A stretch of 64,000 nt of DNA from Neiella litorisoli (GCF_014773395.1 NZ_JACXAF010000009.1:62001-126000), one strand, 5' to 3'; positions 15,530 to 23,909 are shown, counted from the first letter of the stretch. Translations and numbers: made by a program. The notes: generated by a model from the letters alone, not told the origin.

Positions 15530-17344
15530 ATGATGCTAGACACTGGAACACATTCAGAAGATACCGCGATTGGCATGAACGCGCACATTGCCACCCCAAG
15601 TGCTATTCAAAACGAGCAGGTTCAATCCGACGATTGCTCGATCTTGCGACTCGATTGCCTCATGCCATTCGCGCTAGGTAATACCCGAAAAGCACGAAAT
15701 CCGGCAAAGTACGCCGAACTCAAGTCGTCCATTCGCCAACGTGGTGTCATCCAGTCTATCGTGGTACGCCCACATCCTGAAATGCATGGGATGTTTGAAG
15801 TGATTGCTGGCAATGGCCGCTACGAAGCATCATTGGAGTTAGAGCTAGAGACAATTCCGGCCTTGATCAAACACCTGTCCGATGCCGAAGCGATTGAAGT
15901 GCAACTCATTGAAAATTCGAATCGTGAAGATTTGAGTCTGATTGATGAAGCGGATGCTGCACAACGCTGGCTTGGGTTCTATGAAGGCGACCGACAAGCG
16001 GCGGCAGATCGGTTAGGGTGGGGCATCCGTAAGCTCTCAGAGCGGCTTGAACTGCTGCGTTGCTCAGACCCTGTCCAGCAAGCGCTGACAAATGGAGAGA
16101 TCAAGCCTGCTCACGCGATTATCTTGGCTCCATTTTCCGAAAAACTCCAAAATGGAACGCTTGCGAAAATCATCGCCGAGAAATGGACAGTGAGCCAACT
16201 CAAACAGAAAGCCTCCACGCGGCAGCACTACTTGGTCAAAGCAAAGTTTGATACCGCGCAGTGCAGTGGTTGTCACAGCAATACCGAAGCGCAAGCCGGT
16301 CTGTTTGAACAAGACAATCATGCGAAGTGCTCCAACCCGCAATGTTGGGGGCAGAAAACGCAGGCTTGGCTAGACGAACAGCGAGCATTAGCTGAGGACA
16401 AGTATGGCAAGGTACTTTGGTTGAATGAGATTGCTGTGTCTGATCGCAATCCGGTTTCCGCATCCGAAGTCGGACAAGAGCAATTTCAAACAGGTTGTAC
16501 GGGCTGCACTTCAAATGTTGCGCTGATGGACAACACTGACGGACGCGAGGGGATCATTGTTGCCAATCAATGTTTGGATAAGGGATGTTTTGCCAAGTGT
16601 GTCAAAGCGCAGCAGTCGGGTTCTGAACCAGACGCACCTACTAGTGCTATGACTCCGTCAACAGACAGTGCTTCAACCAGTACAACGAAATCATCATCAA
16701 GCGCAGCCACACAACCTGTCGTTACAAAGAAAGTTGCCAAAAAGGTCAATCGCAAGGTGCAGGAGATTCACCGTGGAGCTTTGCGTGACGCCGCAGTGGG
16801 TGTACTCACAACGGATGTCGGCTTTAATCAAGGTGTCGTTTTGGGGCTATTGTGCATTAAAAGCGGCTACAAACCTCCTTTTAAGGGCTGGCCAACCAAC
16901 GCGCACGGTAGCGATTTGTTCAAGTTGGTACAGCTCACAATGGCTCAAGAGCCTACGCAAGTCCAAGCGCAGATCAAAGATGCCATTAAGCACCTCGCCG
17001 TAGAGTCGGAAAACAAAGACCGTTCGGGCGCTTCGGGCACAGTCAATCACCTCATGCTCAATTCACTGTCAGCATTGAACAATTGGCAGGAAACTGCGGT
17101 TGCAGCATGGACACCAACCAAGGAGCTATTTAGCGCTCATACAATTGGGGAATTGACCACGATTGCCACTGAATCTGGTTTCGTGGCGGCTTATAACACT
17201 GCCAATGGTGAGCGAGCATTTACAAAGCTTGCCGGAAAAGGTAAGGGCGGGTTAGTTAAGGTTATGCTTGAATTTGAGTTCGATTGGTCAGCCTACGCAC
17301 CATCAACAGGTTACTTCGATTTGGTTTCACCTCCGGTCAAATAA
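15530..17344 (+). CDS. PRTRC system ParB-family protein
   Basis: The 604-residue protein starts at 15530 with GAGG upstream. Residues about 40-145 form a ParB/Srx N-terminal domain with E-L-K-S-S-I-R-Q-R-G, P-I/V-V-V-R-P, G-N-G-R-Y-E-A and E-N-S-N-R-E-D. An HTH region follows. The middle holds several cysteine pairs (C-S-G-C, C-S-N-P-Q-C, C-T-G-C, C-L-D-K-G-C) that look like a zinc-binding unit, then a Ser/Thr-rich linker and a C-terminal helical domain. This long, Cys-containing form is the PRTRC type and is different from the parB at 19581. It probably binds DNA; the palindromes on both sides of its gene are candidate sites. ParB-fold proteins can be CTPases, but that cannot be seen here. 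Confidence 0.9.
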   Translation: MMLDTGTHSEDTAIGMNAHIATPSAIQNEQVQSDDCSILRLDCLMPFALGNTRKARNPAKYAELKSSIRQRGVIQSIVVRPHPEMHGMFEVIAGNGRYEASLELELETIPALIKHLSDAEAIEVQLIENSNREDLSLIDEADAAQRWLGFYEGDRQAAADRLGWGIRKLSERLELLRCSDPVQQALTNGEIKPAHAIILAPFSEKLQNGTLAKIIAEKWTVSQLKQKASTRQHYLVKAKFDTAQCSGCHSNTEAQAGLFEQDNHAKCSNPQCWGQKTQAWLDEQRALAEDKYGKVLWLNEIAVSDRNPVSASEVGQEQFQTGCTGCTSNVALMDNTDGREGIIVANQCLDKGCFAKCVKAQQSGSEPDAPTSAMTPSTDSASTSTTKSSSSAATQPVVTKKVAKKVNRKVQEIHRGALRDAAVGVLTTDVGFNQGVVLGLLCIKSGYKPPFKGWPTNAHGSDLFKLVQLTMAQEPTQVQAQIKDAIKHLAVESENKDRSGASGTVNHLMLNSLSALNNWQETAVAAWTPTKELFSAHTIGELTTIATESGFVAAYNTANGERAFTKLAGKGKGGLVKVMLEFEFDWSAYAPSTGYFDLVSPPVK

Positions 17345-17369
17345 GACGCGAACCACACCGCTTAAAATT

Positions 17370-17392
17370 GCGCCCAATAAGGGCGCTTTTTT
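17370..17392 (+). terminator. Rho-independent terminator after PRTRC ParB
   Basis: GCGCCC-AATAA-GGGCGC followed by six Ts, 26 bp after the ParB stop. Confidence 0.9.
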
Positions 17393-17394
17393 GT

Positions 17395-17411
17395 TAGTAA
17401 CACTGTTACTA
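17395..17411. promoter_or_regulatory. Palindrome copy 6
   Basis: TAGTAACACTGTTACTA directly after the terminator T-run. It closes the group of six sites. Confidence 0.8.
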
Positions 17412-17428
17412 CATCGCACTACAGGCAA

Positions 17429-17456
17429 TTGCGAGAGTCGTATTTCATGCAATTGT
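17429..17456 (+). promoter_or_regulatory. Promoter-like box before the SLOG-type gene
   Basis: TTGCGA (17429), 16 bp, AATTGT (17451-17456); start codon 30 bp further. The usual GTC-N7-GAC repeat is absent; palindrome copy 6 lies 17 bp upstream instead. Confidence 0.4.
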
Positions 17457-17486
17457 AACCCTACGATTCTCTTTGTAGACGCAATT

Positions 17487-18122
17487 ATGGGTTACGAAAC
17501 AGTGAATGCGTATGCCGGTATAGGCTCACGCAATACGCCAGATGACATCCTGTTGCTAATGCGCAAGCTTGGCAAGGCGTTGGCATTATCGGGCGTCATG
17601 CTTCGCTCTGGTGCCGCTCACGGTGCTGATTCAGCATTTGAATTGGGTTGCCATGATGCAGTGCCGGAAGGTGTCGCGAGTCTTGATCAGCTGATGGCGA
17701 TTTATCTGCCATGGGAAGGGTTTAACCAACGTTCAAGTGCCGAATTGGGTGTTTACATTGGCAACGACAGTCAGGCTCGGACACTGGCTAGTCGCTATCA
17801 TCCGGCATGGCGATACCTCGACCACCGTGGGCGTTTGCTCATGGCTCGAAATGGCTATCAGGTACTGGGTGATCACTTCAAATATCATGTTCGCTTTGTG
17901 TTGTGCTGGACACCAGATGGATCGCTAACAGGTCGCGAACGGACAAGCGGTGGAACAGGGCAGGCGCTTCGCATCGCAAAGGCGTACAGCGTTCCCGTTT
18001 TCAATCTCTATCGGGAGGAACATCAAGCCAAGGCTGAGCAGTGGTTGTCAGCGCTGGATGGTTGCGCGAACTCCAGGTCGATGCAACCTAGTGGCATCAA
18101 CATTCAACGGAGCGCCTCATGA
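17487..18122 (+). CDS. SLOG/DprA-like nucleotide-binding protein, 211 aa
   Basis: The start at 17487 gives A-Y-A-G-I-G-S-R-N-T-P near the N-terminus, followed by L-R-S-G-A-A-H-G-A-D-S-A-F-E and, near the C-terminus, G-G-T-G-Q-A-L-R-I-A. These are the marks of a DprA/LOG-like Rossmann (SLOG) protein often found in phages and plasmids. Such domains bind nucleotides or nucleotide-derived ligands. The substrate is not known. Its end overlaps the next start by four bases. Confidence 0.72.
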   Translation: MGYETVNAYAGIGSRNTPDDILLLMRKLGKALALSGVMLRSGAAHGADSAFELGCHDAVPEGVASLDQLMAIYLPWEGFNQRSSAELGVYIGNDSQARTLASRYHPAWRYLDHRGRLLMARNGYQVLGDHFKYHVRFVLCWTPDGSLTGRERTSGGTGQALRIAKAYSVPVFNLYREEHQAKAEQWLSALDGCANSRSMQPSGINIQRSAS

Positions 18123-18658
18123 GTGAAGTGATTGAGTCCTGGTATTTAGAGCATCACAATTCAACTGCCAATAAACACAAGTTCTATCGAGTCAACATTT
18201 GCCGAGCATCTAATGACGCTTACGACGTCTACAAAGAATACGGTCGTATAGGCACGAAAGGGCAGTCTCGCTTACATGCCAGTTACGCCACTATCAACGC
18301 TGCTCGCTCAGCCGCGCACACGTTAGTCGATGCCAAAACGCAAAGTAGTCGCGACCGTTATGAGTTGTTGCAACATACCTCGCCGAAGTCCGCTCCCAGC
18401 AAACCAACACCAAAGTCCACTCCCAAGAAAGCCGTAGCCCGTCATTTAGTCGCCGTTCGCGTTACTCTGTCTCACGTTGAACTAGCGAGTGTTGATGCTG
18501 GTGATTTTCAACGCGCAATAACTGTTGTGCGGCCAGCTTTTAAGGTTGGGTTGTTCGATGTTGTATCTGTATCTGATGAGCCAGATTCGGAGATCATTGA
18601 GGTATTGGGAAAGTACCACGACCAGCCTGACTTGGTCGCGGATGGCGCTGCAGCTTAA
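18119..18658 (+). CDS. WGR-domain protein, 179 aa
   Basis: Residues about 20-85 match a WGR domain: H-K-F-Y-R-V-N, a variable stretch, Y-G-R-I-G-T-K-G-Q and an S-A-A-H segment. WGR domains bind nucleic acid ends in PARP and related proteins and occur alone in bacterial plasmids. A Lys/Pro/Ser linker (about 95-115) joins a second small domain of unknown type. The gene overlaps the SLOG-type gene (ATGA). Confidence 0.75.
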   Translation: MSEVIESWYLEHHNSTANKHKFYRVNICRASNDAYDVYKEYGRIGTKGQSRLHASYATINAARSAAHTLVDAKTQSSRDRYELLQHTSPKSAPSKPTPKSTPKKAVARHLVAVRVTLSHVELASVDAGDFQRAITVVRPAFKVGLFDVVSVSDEPDSEIIEVLGKYHDQPDLVADGAAA

Positions 18659-18682
18659 GTCTGCCTAAGAGGATAATTCGAG

Positions 18683-18868
18683 ATGAAAACAATGGAACAA
18701 TTGGGCGATACAAAACCGCTAGAGTTGTGGCGAGAGGGGCAGAATGCCTACTTACAATGGCTGTCTGTGGAGGACTGCCCGCATCATTGCCCGAAGCAAA
18801 AACAGATTTGGATCGGCGGCTATGCCTGCCAAGCGGAGCAGGACAAAGCAAGGCAATACCTGCACTAG
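18683..18868 (+). CDS. RMF-like small protein, 61 aa
   Basis: The ATG at 18683 has GAGGAT nine bases upstream. The layout E-G-Q-N-A-Y, then D-C-P-H-H-C-P, W-I-G-G-Y and a closing A-E-Q-D-K resembles ribosome modulation factor (G-Y-x-A-G ... C-P-Y ... W-L-G-G-W ... D) and the related CrpP-like plasmid proteins. RMF dimerises ribosomes in stationary phase. The match is of pattern only; the function in a plasmid is unknown. Confidence 0.55.
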   Translation: MKTMEQLGDTKPLELWREGQNAYLQWLSVEDCPHHCPKQKQIWIGGYACQAEQDKARQYLH

Positions 18869-18872
18869 TCGG

Positions 18873-18900
18873 TTGCGCCATCTCTAAACCGTTAGACCAT
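18873..18900 (+). promoter_or_regulatory. Promoter-like box before the 18931 gene
   Basis: TTGCGC (18873), 16 bp, GACCAT (18895-18900); start codon 30 bp further. The second hexamer is a poor match. Confidence 0.35.
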
Positions 18901-18930
18901 GACTTCACCCGTTCTATTGGAGGAGTCAAT

Positions 18931-19401
18931 ATGGCACACAAAGTTAATTGGTGTTGGGTTTTTATAGGGGAGTACTTGCATCAGCGGTTGACGGACAAGC
19001 TAGCCGATGAGCAAGACTCATTCGATTTTGAGCAAGCTATATGCGGGATGTCCGCAACGTTATTTTTAAAGGTCACACCAAAAGCGGCGGTACTTTCTGG
19101 CATTAGCGGTGTGTACTTGCAAGTGCCCACAAATGGGCAGCTTCATTGGCGAGCAGAGCGCCCGAAGTCCGTTACTGATGGTCAGCCTTCTCAGTCATAT
19201 GGACTCGGTGAACACGGCTTTGGTGAATCCTACCGGCTCGCTGTTCATGCTCGTGCGGCCTGGCTAGGGATAAACCTGGACGAATTGCCTGCTATTAAGC
19301 CACCACCACGAGCGTCGGTGTTGGCTTACATTGAGCAGGTTCGGGGTAGGGAATGGTTGAAACGTAATACGGCGTTGGTTGATCGCCTATTGGGCGATTA
19401 G
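18931..19401 (+). CDS. Hypothetical protein, 156 aa
   Basis: The ATG at 18931 has GGAGGA seven bases upstream; a longer frame from 18727 overlaps the RMF-like gene and is rejected. No domain recognised. It is followed after eight bases by a 50-residue gene. Confidence 0.6.
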   Translation: MAHKVNWCWVFIGEYLHQRLTDKLADEQDSFDFEQAICGMSATLFLKVTPKAAVLSGISGVYLQVPTNGQLHWRAERPKSVTDGQPSQSYGLGEHGFGESYRLAVHARAAWLGINLDELPAIKPPPRASVLAYIEQVRGREWLKRNTALVDRLLGD

Positions 19402-19409
19402 GAGAGCTT

Positions 19410-19562
19410 ATGTTAACTGAAACTACACGGCGCCTGTTATGGCAAATCGGCATGCTCAAGAAAAACTCGTTGAGCGAACAATCTGCAGAGCAAGCCCGGA
19501 TTGCAACCAACCGGCGTTATCGACGTAATACCGAGGCTAGAAAGCAATCCGTCTCGGAGTAA
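19410..19562 (+). CDS. Small basic protein, 50 aa
   Basis: The frame begins at ATG 19410 with TTAGGAGAG upstream. The product is helical and rich in Arg and Gln (N-R-R-Y-R-R-N-T-E-A-R-K), so it could bind nucleic acid. It ends eight bases before a strong hairpin terminator. No family recognised. Confidence 0.55.
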   Translation: MLTETTRRLLWQIGMLKKNSLSEQSAEQARIATNRRYRRNTEARKQSVSE

Positions 19563-19569
19563 AATTGGA

Positions 19570-19600
19570 CTGGTGTCAGATCAATCTGACACCAGTTTTT
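19570..19600. terminator. Bidirectional terminator between converging genes
   Basis: CTGGTGTCAGA-TCAA-TCTGACACCAG is an 11-bp perfect stem followed by TTTTT; the other side carries AAAATT. The parB stop codon lies in the loop. Because it sits at the end of parB, a centromere (parS) role is an alternative reading. Confidence 0.8.
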
Positions 19601-20546
19601 CTACATAAGCGAGCAGCTTGCTGCGTTGCTCAGCGCTTAAATTGGCCACTTTCAATTCTGTTTGTCCGTCTGCGACTCGAAAGCTCGCTCGGTTTGGCAC
19701 CAGCTCTTTGAATGCCTTGTTATTTGGCTTGCTATCGGCCGGGGCTTGTTCAAGAAGTTCTTTGGTAATGCACTGAGTGACTTGGTCGGGTGTACCATAC
19801 TCATCCAACTCAGCCATGGTTTTTGATGACCACTTGTTCGCTGTAGTCACAACGCGTTCGCGCTCGGCATCATCCAAACGCTCCCAGAGCGTCAACAACA
19901 GTTGAAGGCGAGGGCGCCCGAGTAAATTCAAATCAGGATACGCCTGCAGCAAGTCGTGAGGTAGATTCTCTGCTGCTCGCACTGCCACGTTGATGATGGG
20001 TTTTGATTTGTCGAAGATCACCACCAGCTCATCTTGAGTCAGTGGTGGTAGTGGGTTTCCTTCCTCATCTTTTCGTTGTTCATGAGCCGATTTGTGGCTA
20101 ATGATGTCCGCGCCCAACTCAAGCAACGACAGCGGCTTGGAGTGGCGCGTAAATGTTTTGACGACATACCGTGCTTCTTCAGGCGTTAGTTCTCGCTCCG
20201 CCACCAGCACCTTGAACGTGCTTGCAAGAATATGCTGCCCTTCGCGGCGCCGAGAGCCGTCGAGCATATCAAAGTACTCAATACCGTCTTCGGTCACCGG
20301 GTGAGCATATGCCGCCTTGGTTTGGCCTACGTCACGTAGGTCGGGCAAAATATCTCTGAGCGAATATTCCGACAAGAATTCGTTTCGACGCGGGTTGTAT
20401 TCAGATACCCGCGTTTTGCTCTTAATGTCCTCTGGCGCGACTTCAACCAGCCCGAACAATACTGGCCCGGTTGGTAATTCGAGTACTTCTGTATGGTCAT
20501 AGGTTGGTTTGGTCGACATGCGACGGCCAATAGCTGCTTTTTTCAT
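19581..20546 (-). CDS. parB: ParB-family plasmid partition protein, 321 aa
   Basis: The start at 20546 has AGGAG seven bases upstream; a longer frame to 20675 overlaps parA and is rejected. The N-terminal part has N-P-R-R and a L-D-G-S-R-R-R-E-G segment, followed by a L-T-P-E-E-A-R-Y-V helix and S-L-L-E-L-G HTH-like region, in keeping with a type I (P1/F-like) ParB. It should bind a centromere and stimulate ParA. It follows parA by ten bases. Confidence 0.87.
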   Translation of the reverse strand: MKKAAIGRRMSTKPTYDHTEVLELPTGPVLFGLVEVAPEDIKSKTRVSEYNPRRNEFLSEYSLRDILPDLRDVGQTKAAYAHPVTEDGIEYFDMLDGSRRREGQHILASTFKVLVAERELTPEEARYVVKTFTRHSKPLSLLELGADIISHKSAHEQRKDEEGNPLPPLTQDELVVIFDKSKPIINVAVRAAENLPHDLLQAYPDLNLLGRPRLQLLLTLWERLDDAERERVVTTANKWSSKTMAELDEYGTPDQVTQCITKELLEQAPADSKPNNKAFKELVPNRASFRVADGQTELKVANLSAEQRSKLLAYVEKLVSD

Positions 20547-20556
20547 TGGGTTGCTC

Positions 20557-21759
20557 CTATTCGCTATCGCGGATGTATTCGATGCGGTCAAAGACTGACT
20601 TTGCAAACTCTTCAGCTGCTTCTTTCGCTTGTTTGAGCGCTTCTTTGGATCCTGGATAGTGCTTTGGATTGGCACTGATCACCGTGTCAAAGGATTCGCC
20701 ACATCGCTCAAAAGCATCAAGTCGGGGTATCCACTTGTCGAGCATGTCGCCGCCAAACACTTCTTTGGCCATCGAATGCACCGTGACATGGTCAGGCTTT
20801 TTCTCGATGAGTTTGGACATAAAGCCCAGATTAATCAGAGGCCGGGGCTCAACACCATCTTCCTCTTGGATTTGAAACAACTCTGGAAGTCGCTCCAGGT
20901 ATTTTAGCGTGCTGTGAAAGTCGACTTGAGCTGGCGGGATAGGGGTCATCAATAAGTCGGCTGCAGCTAGTGAGTTGTTTAGGAACGCATCTAAATGGGG
21001 GCCTGAATCAACAAAAATGAAATCATAGCGATCTCTGACGATATCAATGATTTTGTCTCTGAGAACCGTATGTGGGTTTTGGCCCGGCAAATGCTCTTTG
21101 CAGAGGTCTTCCCAGTCCGATGCCAAAAACGCATCTTCAATGCTCGCCGGCATGACATCTACACCTTCAATACCGGAAGAAAAAATGAAGTGACCGATCT
21201 CTTCTTCGGTTGGCTCACGAAGCATCGCTTGTGCCGCGGTGTATTCATTGGACTTCGAGGCGTAGAGGTGGTTGAGGAACATGGTGCCAGATGCTTGCGG
21301 ATCGAGGTCGATAACAAGTGCGCGGATGTTTTCTTTGATAAGCATCGGGTGAACGCGAAAGGCATGAGCGACCGTGACGCTAGTGACCGTTTTGGTCACG
21401 CCGCCTTTGAGGTTGCCGATAAAGATAACGAATGCATCGCCAAATCGCTCTTTATAGGTCTCAATACCGCGATGTTTGTAGATGTCACGGACCTGATCAA
21501 CGGTAATGCAGTAAACTTCGTTTTTGCCTGCCTGCCGCTTGCCAAACGTGTAGCCTTGCTCTTCCATCTCCCTGACTGCTTTCTCAACAATAGCCTTGGT
21601 AAATCCGGGTAAATCGTAGAGCTGAGACCGGCTAAAGGTTCGATAGTAGCCGGATTCACTGAATTCCTTGCGCTGAGCTTCAATGTCAGACGACAGTAGT
21701 TTGACCTTGCTTGCTGCACGGCGAGCGATTCGAGCAATTTGAGCATGTGGATGAGCCAT
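20557..21759 (-). CDS. parA: ParA-family partition ATPase (type Ia, P1/SopA-like), 400 aa
   Basis: The start at 21759 has AAGGAA upstream. The deviant Walker A motif K-G-G-V-T-K-T is at 118-124; V-I-D-L-D-P-Q-A-S-G is the Walker A' region and F-I-F-V-D-S-G-P the Walker B. About 110 residues ahead of the ATPase domain hold a winged-helix region with S-R-S-Q-L-Y-D-L, the DNA-binding domain with which type Ia ParA proteins repress their own operon. Together with parB it moves plasmid copies apart on the nucleoid. Confidence 0.93.
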   Translation of the reverse strand: MAHPHAQIARIARRAASKVKLLSSDIEAQRKEFSESGYYRTFSRSQLYDLPGFTKAIVEKAVREMEEQGYTFGKRQAGKNEVYCITVDQVRDIYKHRGIETYKERFGDAFVIFIGNLKGGVTKTVTSVTVAHAFRVHPMLIKENIRALVIDLDPQASGTMFLNHLYASKSNEYTAAQAMLREPTEEEIGHFIFSSGIEGVDVMPASIEDAFLASDWEDLCKEHLPGQNPHTVLRDKIIDIVRDRYDFIFVDSGPHLDAFLNNSLAAADLLMTPIPPAQVDFHSTLKYLERLPELFQIQEEDGVEPRPLINLGFMSKLIEKKPDHVTVHSMAKEVFGGDMLDKWIPRLDAFERCGESFDTVISANPKHYPGSKEALKQAKEAAEEFAKSVFDRIEYIRDSE

Positions 21760-21777
21760 GTCCGGTTTCCTTTGAAT

Positions 21778-21814
21778 ATGACGCTTTTGTGTTGTTATGC
21801 TCATAATGCGTCAT
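21778..21814. promoter_or_regulatory. Inverted-repeat operator upstream of parA
   Basis: ATGACGC (21778-21784) and GCGTCAT (21808-21814) form arms around a second, inner inverted repeat TTATG-CT-CATAA (21795-21806). It lies 19 bp upstream of the parA start, where ParA autorepression is expected. Confidence 0.6.
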
Positions 21815-22045
21815 GTTTTTGCGTTTGTCTACCTGTGTCGCTGAATGACACCTTCGGCATCACAATCCGTTCCTTTGTTTTCTTGCGTAATGACCGCTTT
21901 CTTGCCTTGAAGTGGATTTTTCCACAACCAACGCCTTGGTTTTACGGGTGGTTTGGGGTGGTTGCGCTTCATATTCGATTTATATCTGACCCTTTTGCTC
22001 CTGCTATCGCGGCAATAATGAGGCGGTGATAAGTAGAGTGAAGTC

Positions 22046-22546
22046 ATGAATATACTGAACTATTCCCAAGAAATGTTTGAACTCGCCATTGAAGGACGAA
22101 CTCAAGGGGTTTGGTATTGGGCCTCAGTCTATGCATTGGTCGTTTGCTCGTACTCGTTGTGGTTCCAAATTCGAACACGAAAGTGGCCAACCACGAAAGG
22201 AAAGCTAGTGCAGATGGGAGTGAAGAAATTCGGAGCAAACGTCGCGGTCAGGGCAAATCAGGATTATGTTGGCGATGCTTTGTATATCTATTCAGTTCTG
22301 AATAAACACTATGAGGGATCCAGAATTTCACCTTGGGTGTTTGTCGCCAGCCATAACGCGCGGTTCATTCTAGAAAAGCAACAAGCTCAAGTTCAAATAG
22401 GTGCTGATGGGGGAGTAAACGTTTACTACAACCCGAGGAACCCTAAAAAAAGCTATCTGATTGTAGCTGGAAAGACAGGCATGGTAATTACCATATTGTT
22501 GGGGGCATTGCCCTCAATTTCATATTGGATGAAATACTACGTGTAA
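22046..22546 (+). CDS. DUF3592-like membrane protein, 166 aa
   Basis: A membrane helix at about 22-40 is followed by W-P-T-T-K-G-K-L-V, a soluble beta-rich domain with Y-Y-N-P-R-N-P-K-K-S, and a second helix at about 145-160. This order (TM, W-P-x-x-x-G, V-x-Y-N-P-x-x-P, TM) is that of DUF3592 proteins, of unknown function. It is transcribed away from parA; the 286 bp between them hold the parA operator. Confidence 0.65.
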   Translation: MNILNYSQEMFELAIEGRTQGVWYWASVYALVVCSYSLWFQIRTRKWPTTKGKLVQMGVKKFGANVAVRANQDYVGDALYIYSVLNKHYEGSRISPWVFVASHNARFILEKQQAQVQIGADGGVNVYYNPRNPKKSYLIVAGKTGMVITILLGALPSISYWMKYYV

Positions 22547-22619
22547 GTTGCCTACAAACAAAGATGCTGGACAGTACCTGTTCAGTTAGGACTGCATGGC
22601 AAATGATGGGGAATTAGCG

Positions 22620-22769
22620 ATGCCTAAATCTAAAACTAAGGGGAAAAATGGACGCAAGCGCGCCAAGGTTCAGCCGCAGGCCGCAACGAAGCGAATACCA
22701 GAGTTGAGCGAAAGAAAGCACGTTGGTGATGCAGGATTCTTTCAATCGTTCTTAAACGACAACATTTAG
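22620..22769 (+). CDS. Small basic protein, 49 aa
   Basis: The ATG at 22620 has GGGGAA upstream. The N-terminal half is very basic (K-S-K-T-K-G-K-N-G-R-K-R-A-K), the rest mixed. It may bind nucleic acid. No family recognised. Confidence 0.5.
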   Translation: MPKSKTKGKNGRKRAKVQPQAATKRIPELSERKHVGDAGFFQSFLNDNI

Positions 22770-22788
22770 TTGGAAAATCAGATTGCCA

Positions 22789-22950
22789 ATGATCACCTGT
22801 CCCGCGTGCGGCAAGCGAACCAATAGCGCGCTTATCGACCATGATCAGGATGGTAAATGCTTGGCGCTGTGGGAAGACGGTCGATATGTAAGAGGTTGCG
22901 GCTACGACAGCTGCGATGAACTAGGGAAAGTCTTTGCTAAGGTAAGGTAA
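22789..22950 (+). CDS. Small zinc-ribbon-like protein, 53 aa
   Basis: The frame begins M-I-T-C-P-A-C-G-K and later has C-G-Y-D-S-C, two cysteine pairs (residues 4/7 and 37/42) that could bind one zinc. The ribosome binding site is weak. It follows the 49-residue gene by 19 bp. Confidence 0.5.
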   Translation: MITCPACGKRTNSALIDHDQDGKCLALWEDGRYVRGCGYDSCDELGKVFAKVR

Positions 22951-22986
22951 GCCCTAATTACCCTCCCAAGCTAAACACTTTTGCAT

Positions 22987-23056
22987 GTCTTAGCTAGACA
23001 ACCGTCGTCCACTCGGCCGATGGGGTAATTGCGAGAATCAGCCCTCCACTTATGGT
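22987..23056 (+). promoter_or_regulatory. Composite element before the 23089 gene
   Basis: GTCTTAGCTAGAC (22987-22999, arms TGTCT/AGACA) is followed after 29 bp by TTGCGA (23029), 16 bp and TATGGT (23051-23056). The start codon is 32 bp further. Confidence 0.6.
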
Positions 23057-23088
23057 GTTACTTCGCTACTATCTTCGCGGAGATCGCC

Positions 23089-23829
23089 ATGAATCAGTCT
23101 CTCTCATATGACTGCCATACTGATGCCCAGTTGTTACATCAAATCGCAAACGCGATGACCCATTCGCGCTTTTTGCCAATGTTTAATTCAAATCAAACAC
23201 GGTTTGGCGAGCGCGCGGCGCTATTGAACAAGGTACGCTTCGATGTGTTGCTTCGATGGGTGAGTGCATTGCCCTACGATTATCTTCAAGACCGCAGACG
23301 TGCTGAAATACCTCCGGAAGTTGCAATTTCAGGTGCTGCTGAACAGCTTCGGATCTTCGCCAACCAACTAGCAACTGTACCCGTCTCAAAACGCAAATTC
23401 GCTATTCCACGAGGTCAGTCTTGGACTGGTGCTTTCACCACTATCCGGCAAGCATTACCTGAGCTGCGGCGGCGTATACTGCGCTTAGGCGATCCGTCGT
23501 CGCCCGTATTTAACATTCGCCTCAAAACAGGCGATGTAACCGAAGTGCTCTATGGCATTTTTGTGTTGAGCGAAAGTGTCGACACCCTGCAGGTGCCAAC
23601 AGCGCATTCCCGTTTCGAGATGCTGCTCGCTAAGTTACTCGATGGCTCCGATGAGTACTTTCGACGTGGTTATCCGTTTGATCTGTTGGTACATGACAAA
23701 CTCGATTTGCAAACTGAACCCTCCCAAGTCGAGGCCATCTATTACCCCGATGACTACATCGCATCAGAGCTCGTTCGAAAAGGCCACCCAGCATATATCG
23801 GGTATCGCAACCAAATGGCTATGAACTAA
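23089..23829 (+). CDS. Hypothetical protein, 246 aa
   Basis: The start at 23089 has GGAG six bases upstream; an in-frame codon at 23029 lies in the promoter-like box. The protein is soluble and mainly helical with several R-R pairs (Q-D-R-R-R-A, E-L-R-R-R-I-L). I recognise no family. Confidence 0.6.
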   Translation: MNQSLSYDCHTDAQLLHQIANAMTHSRFLPMFNSNQTRFGERAALLNKVRFDVLLRWVSALPYDYLQDRRRAEIPPEVAISGAAEQLRIFANQLATVPVSKRKFAIPRGQSWTGAFTTIRQALPELRRRILRLGDPSSPVFNIRLKTGDVTEVLYGIFVLSESVDTLQVPTAHSRFEMLLAKLLDGSDEYFRRGYPFDLLVHDKLDLQTEPSQVEAIYYPDDYIASELVRKGHPAYIGYRNQMAMN

Positions 23830-23909
23830 GCAAGCTATCCATCCAACCAACCAGGTCACATGGACGTGACCACCTTACTAACCATTGCTTACCGCAAAAG
23901 GAAGGTCTT

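Noticed and set aside
11011-17344. PRTRC protein A or a JAB-type deubiquitinase in the cassette
   Set aside because: No protein in the window shows the E...HxH...D metal motif or lies in the expected slot.
18727-18930. N-terminal extension of the 18931 gene
   Set aside because: It overlaps the RMF-like gene in another frame and a much better start (GGAGGA) exists at 18931.
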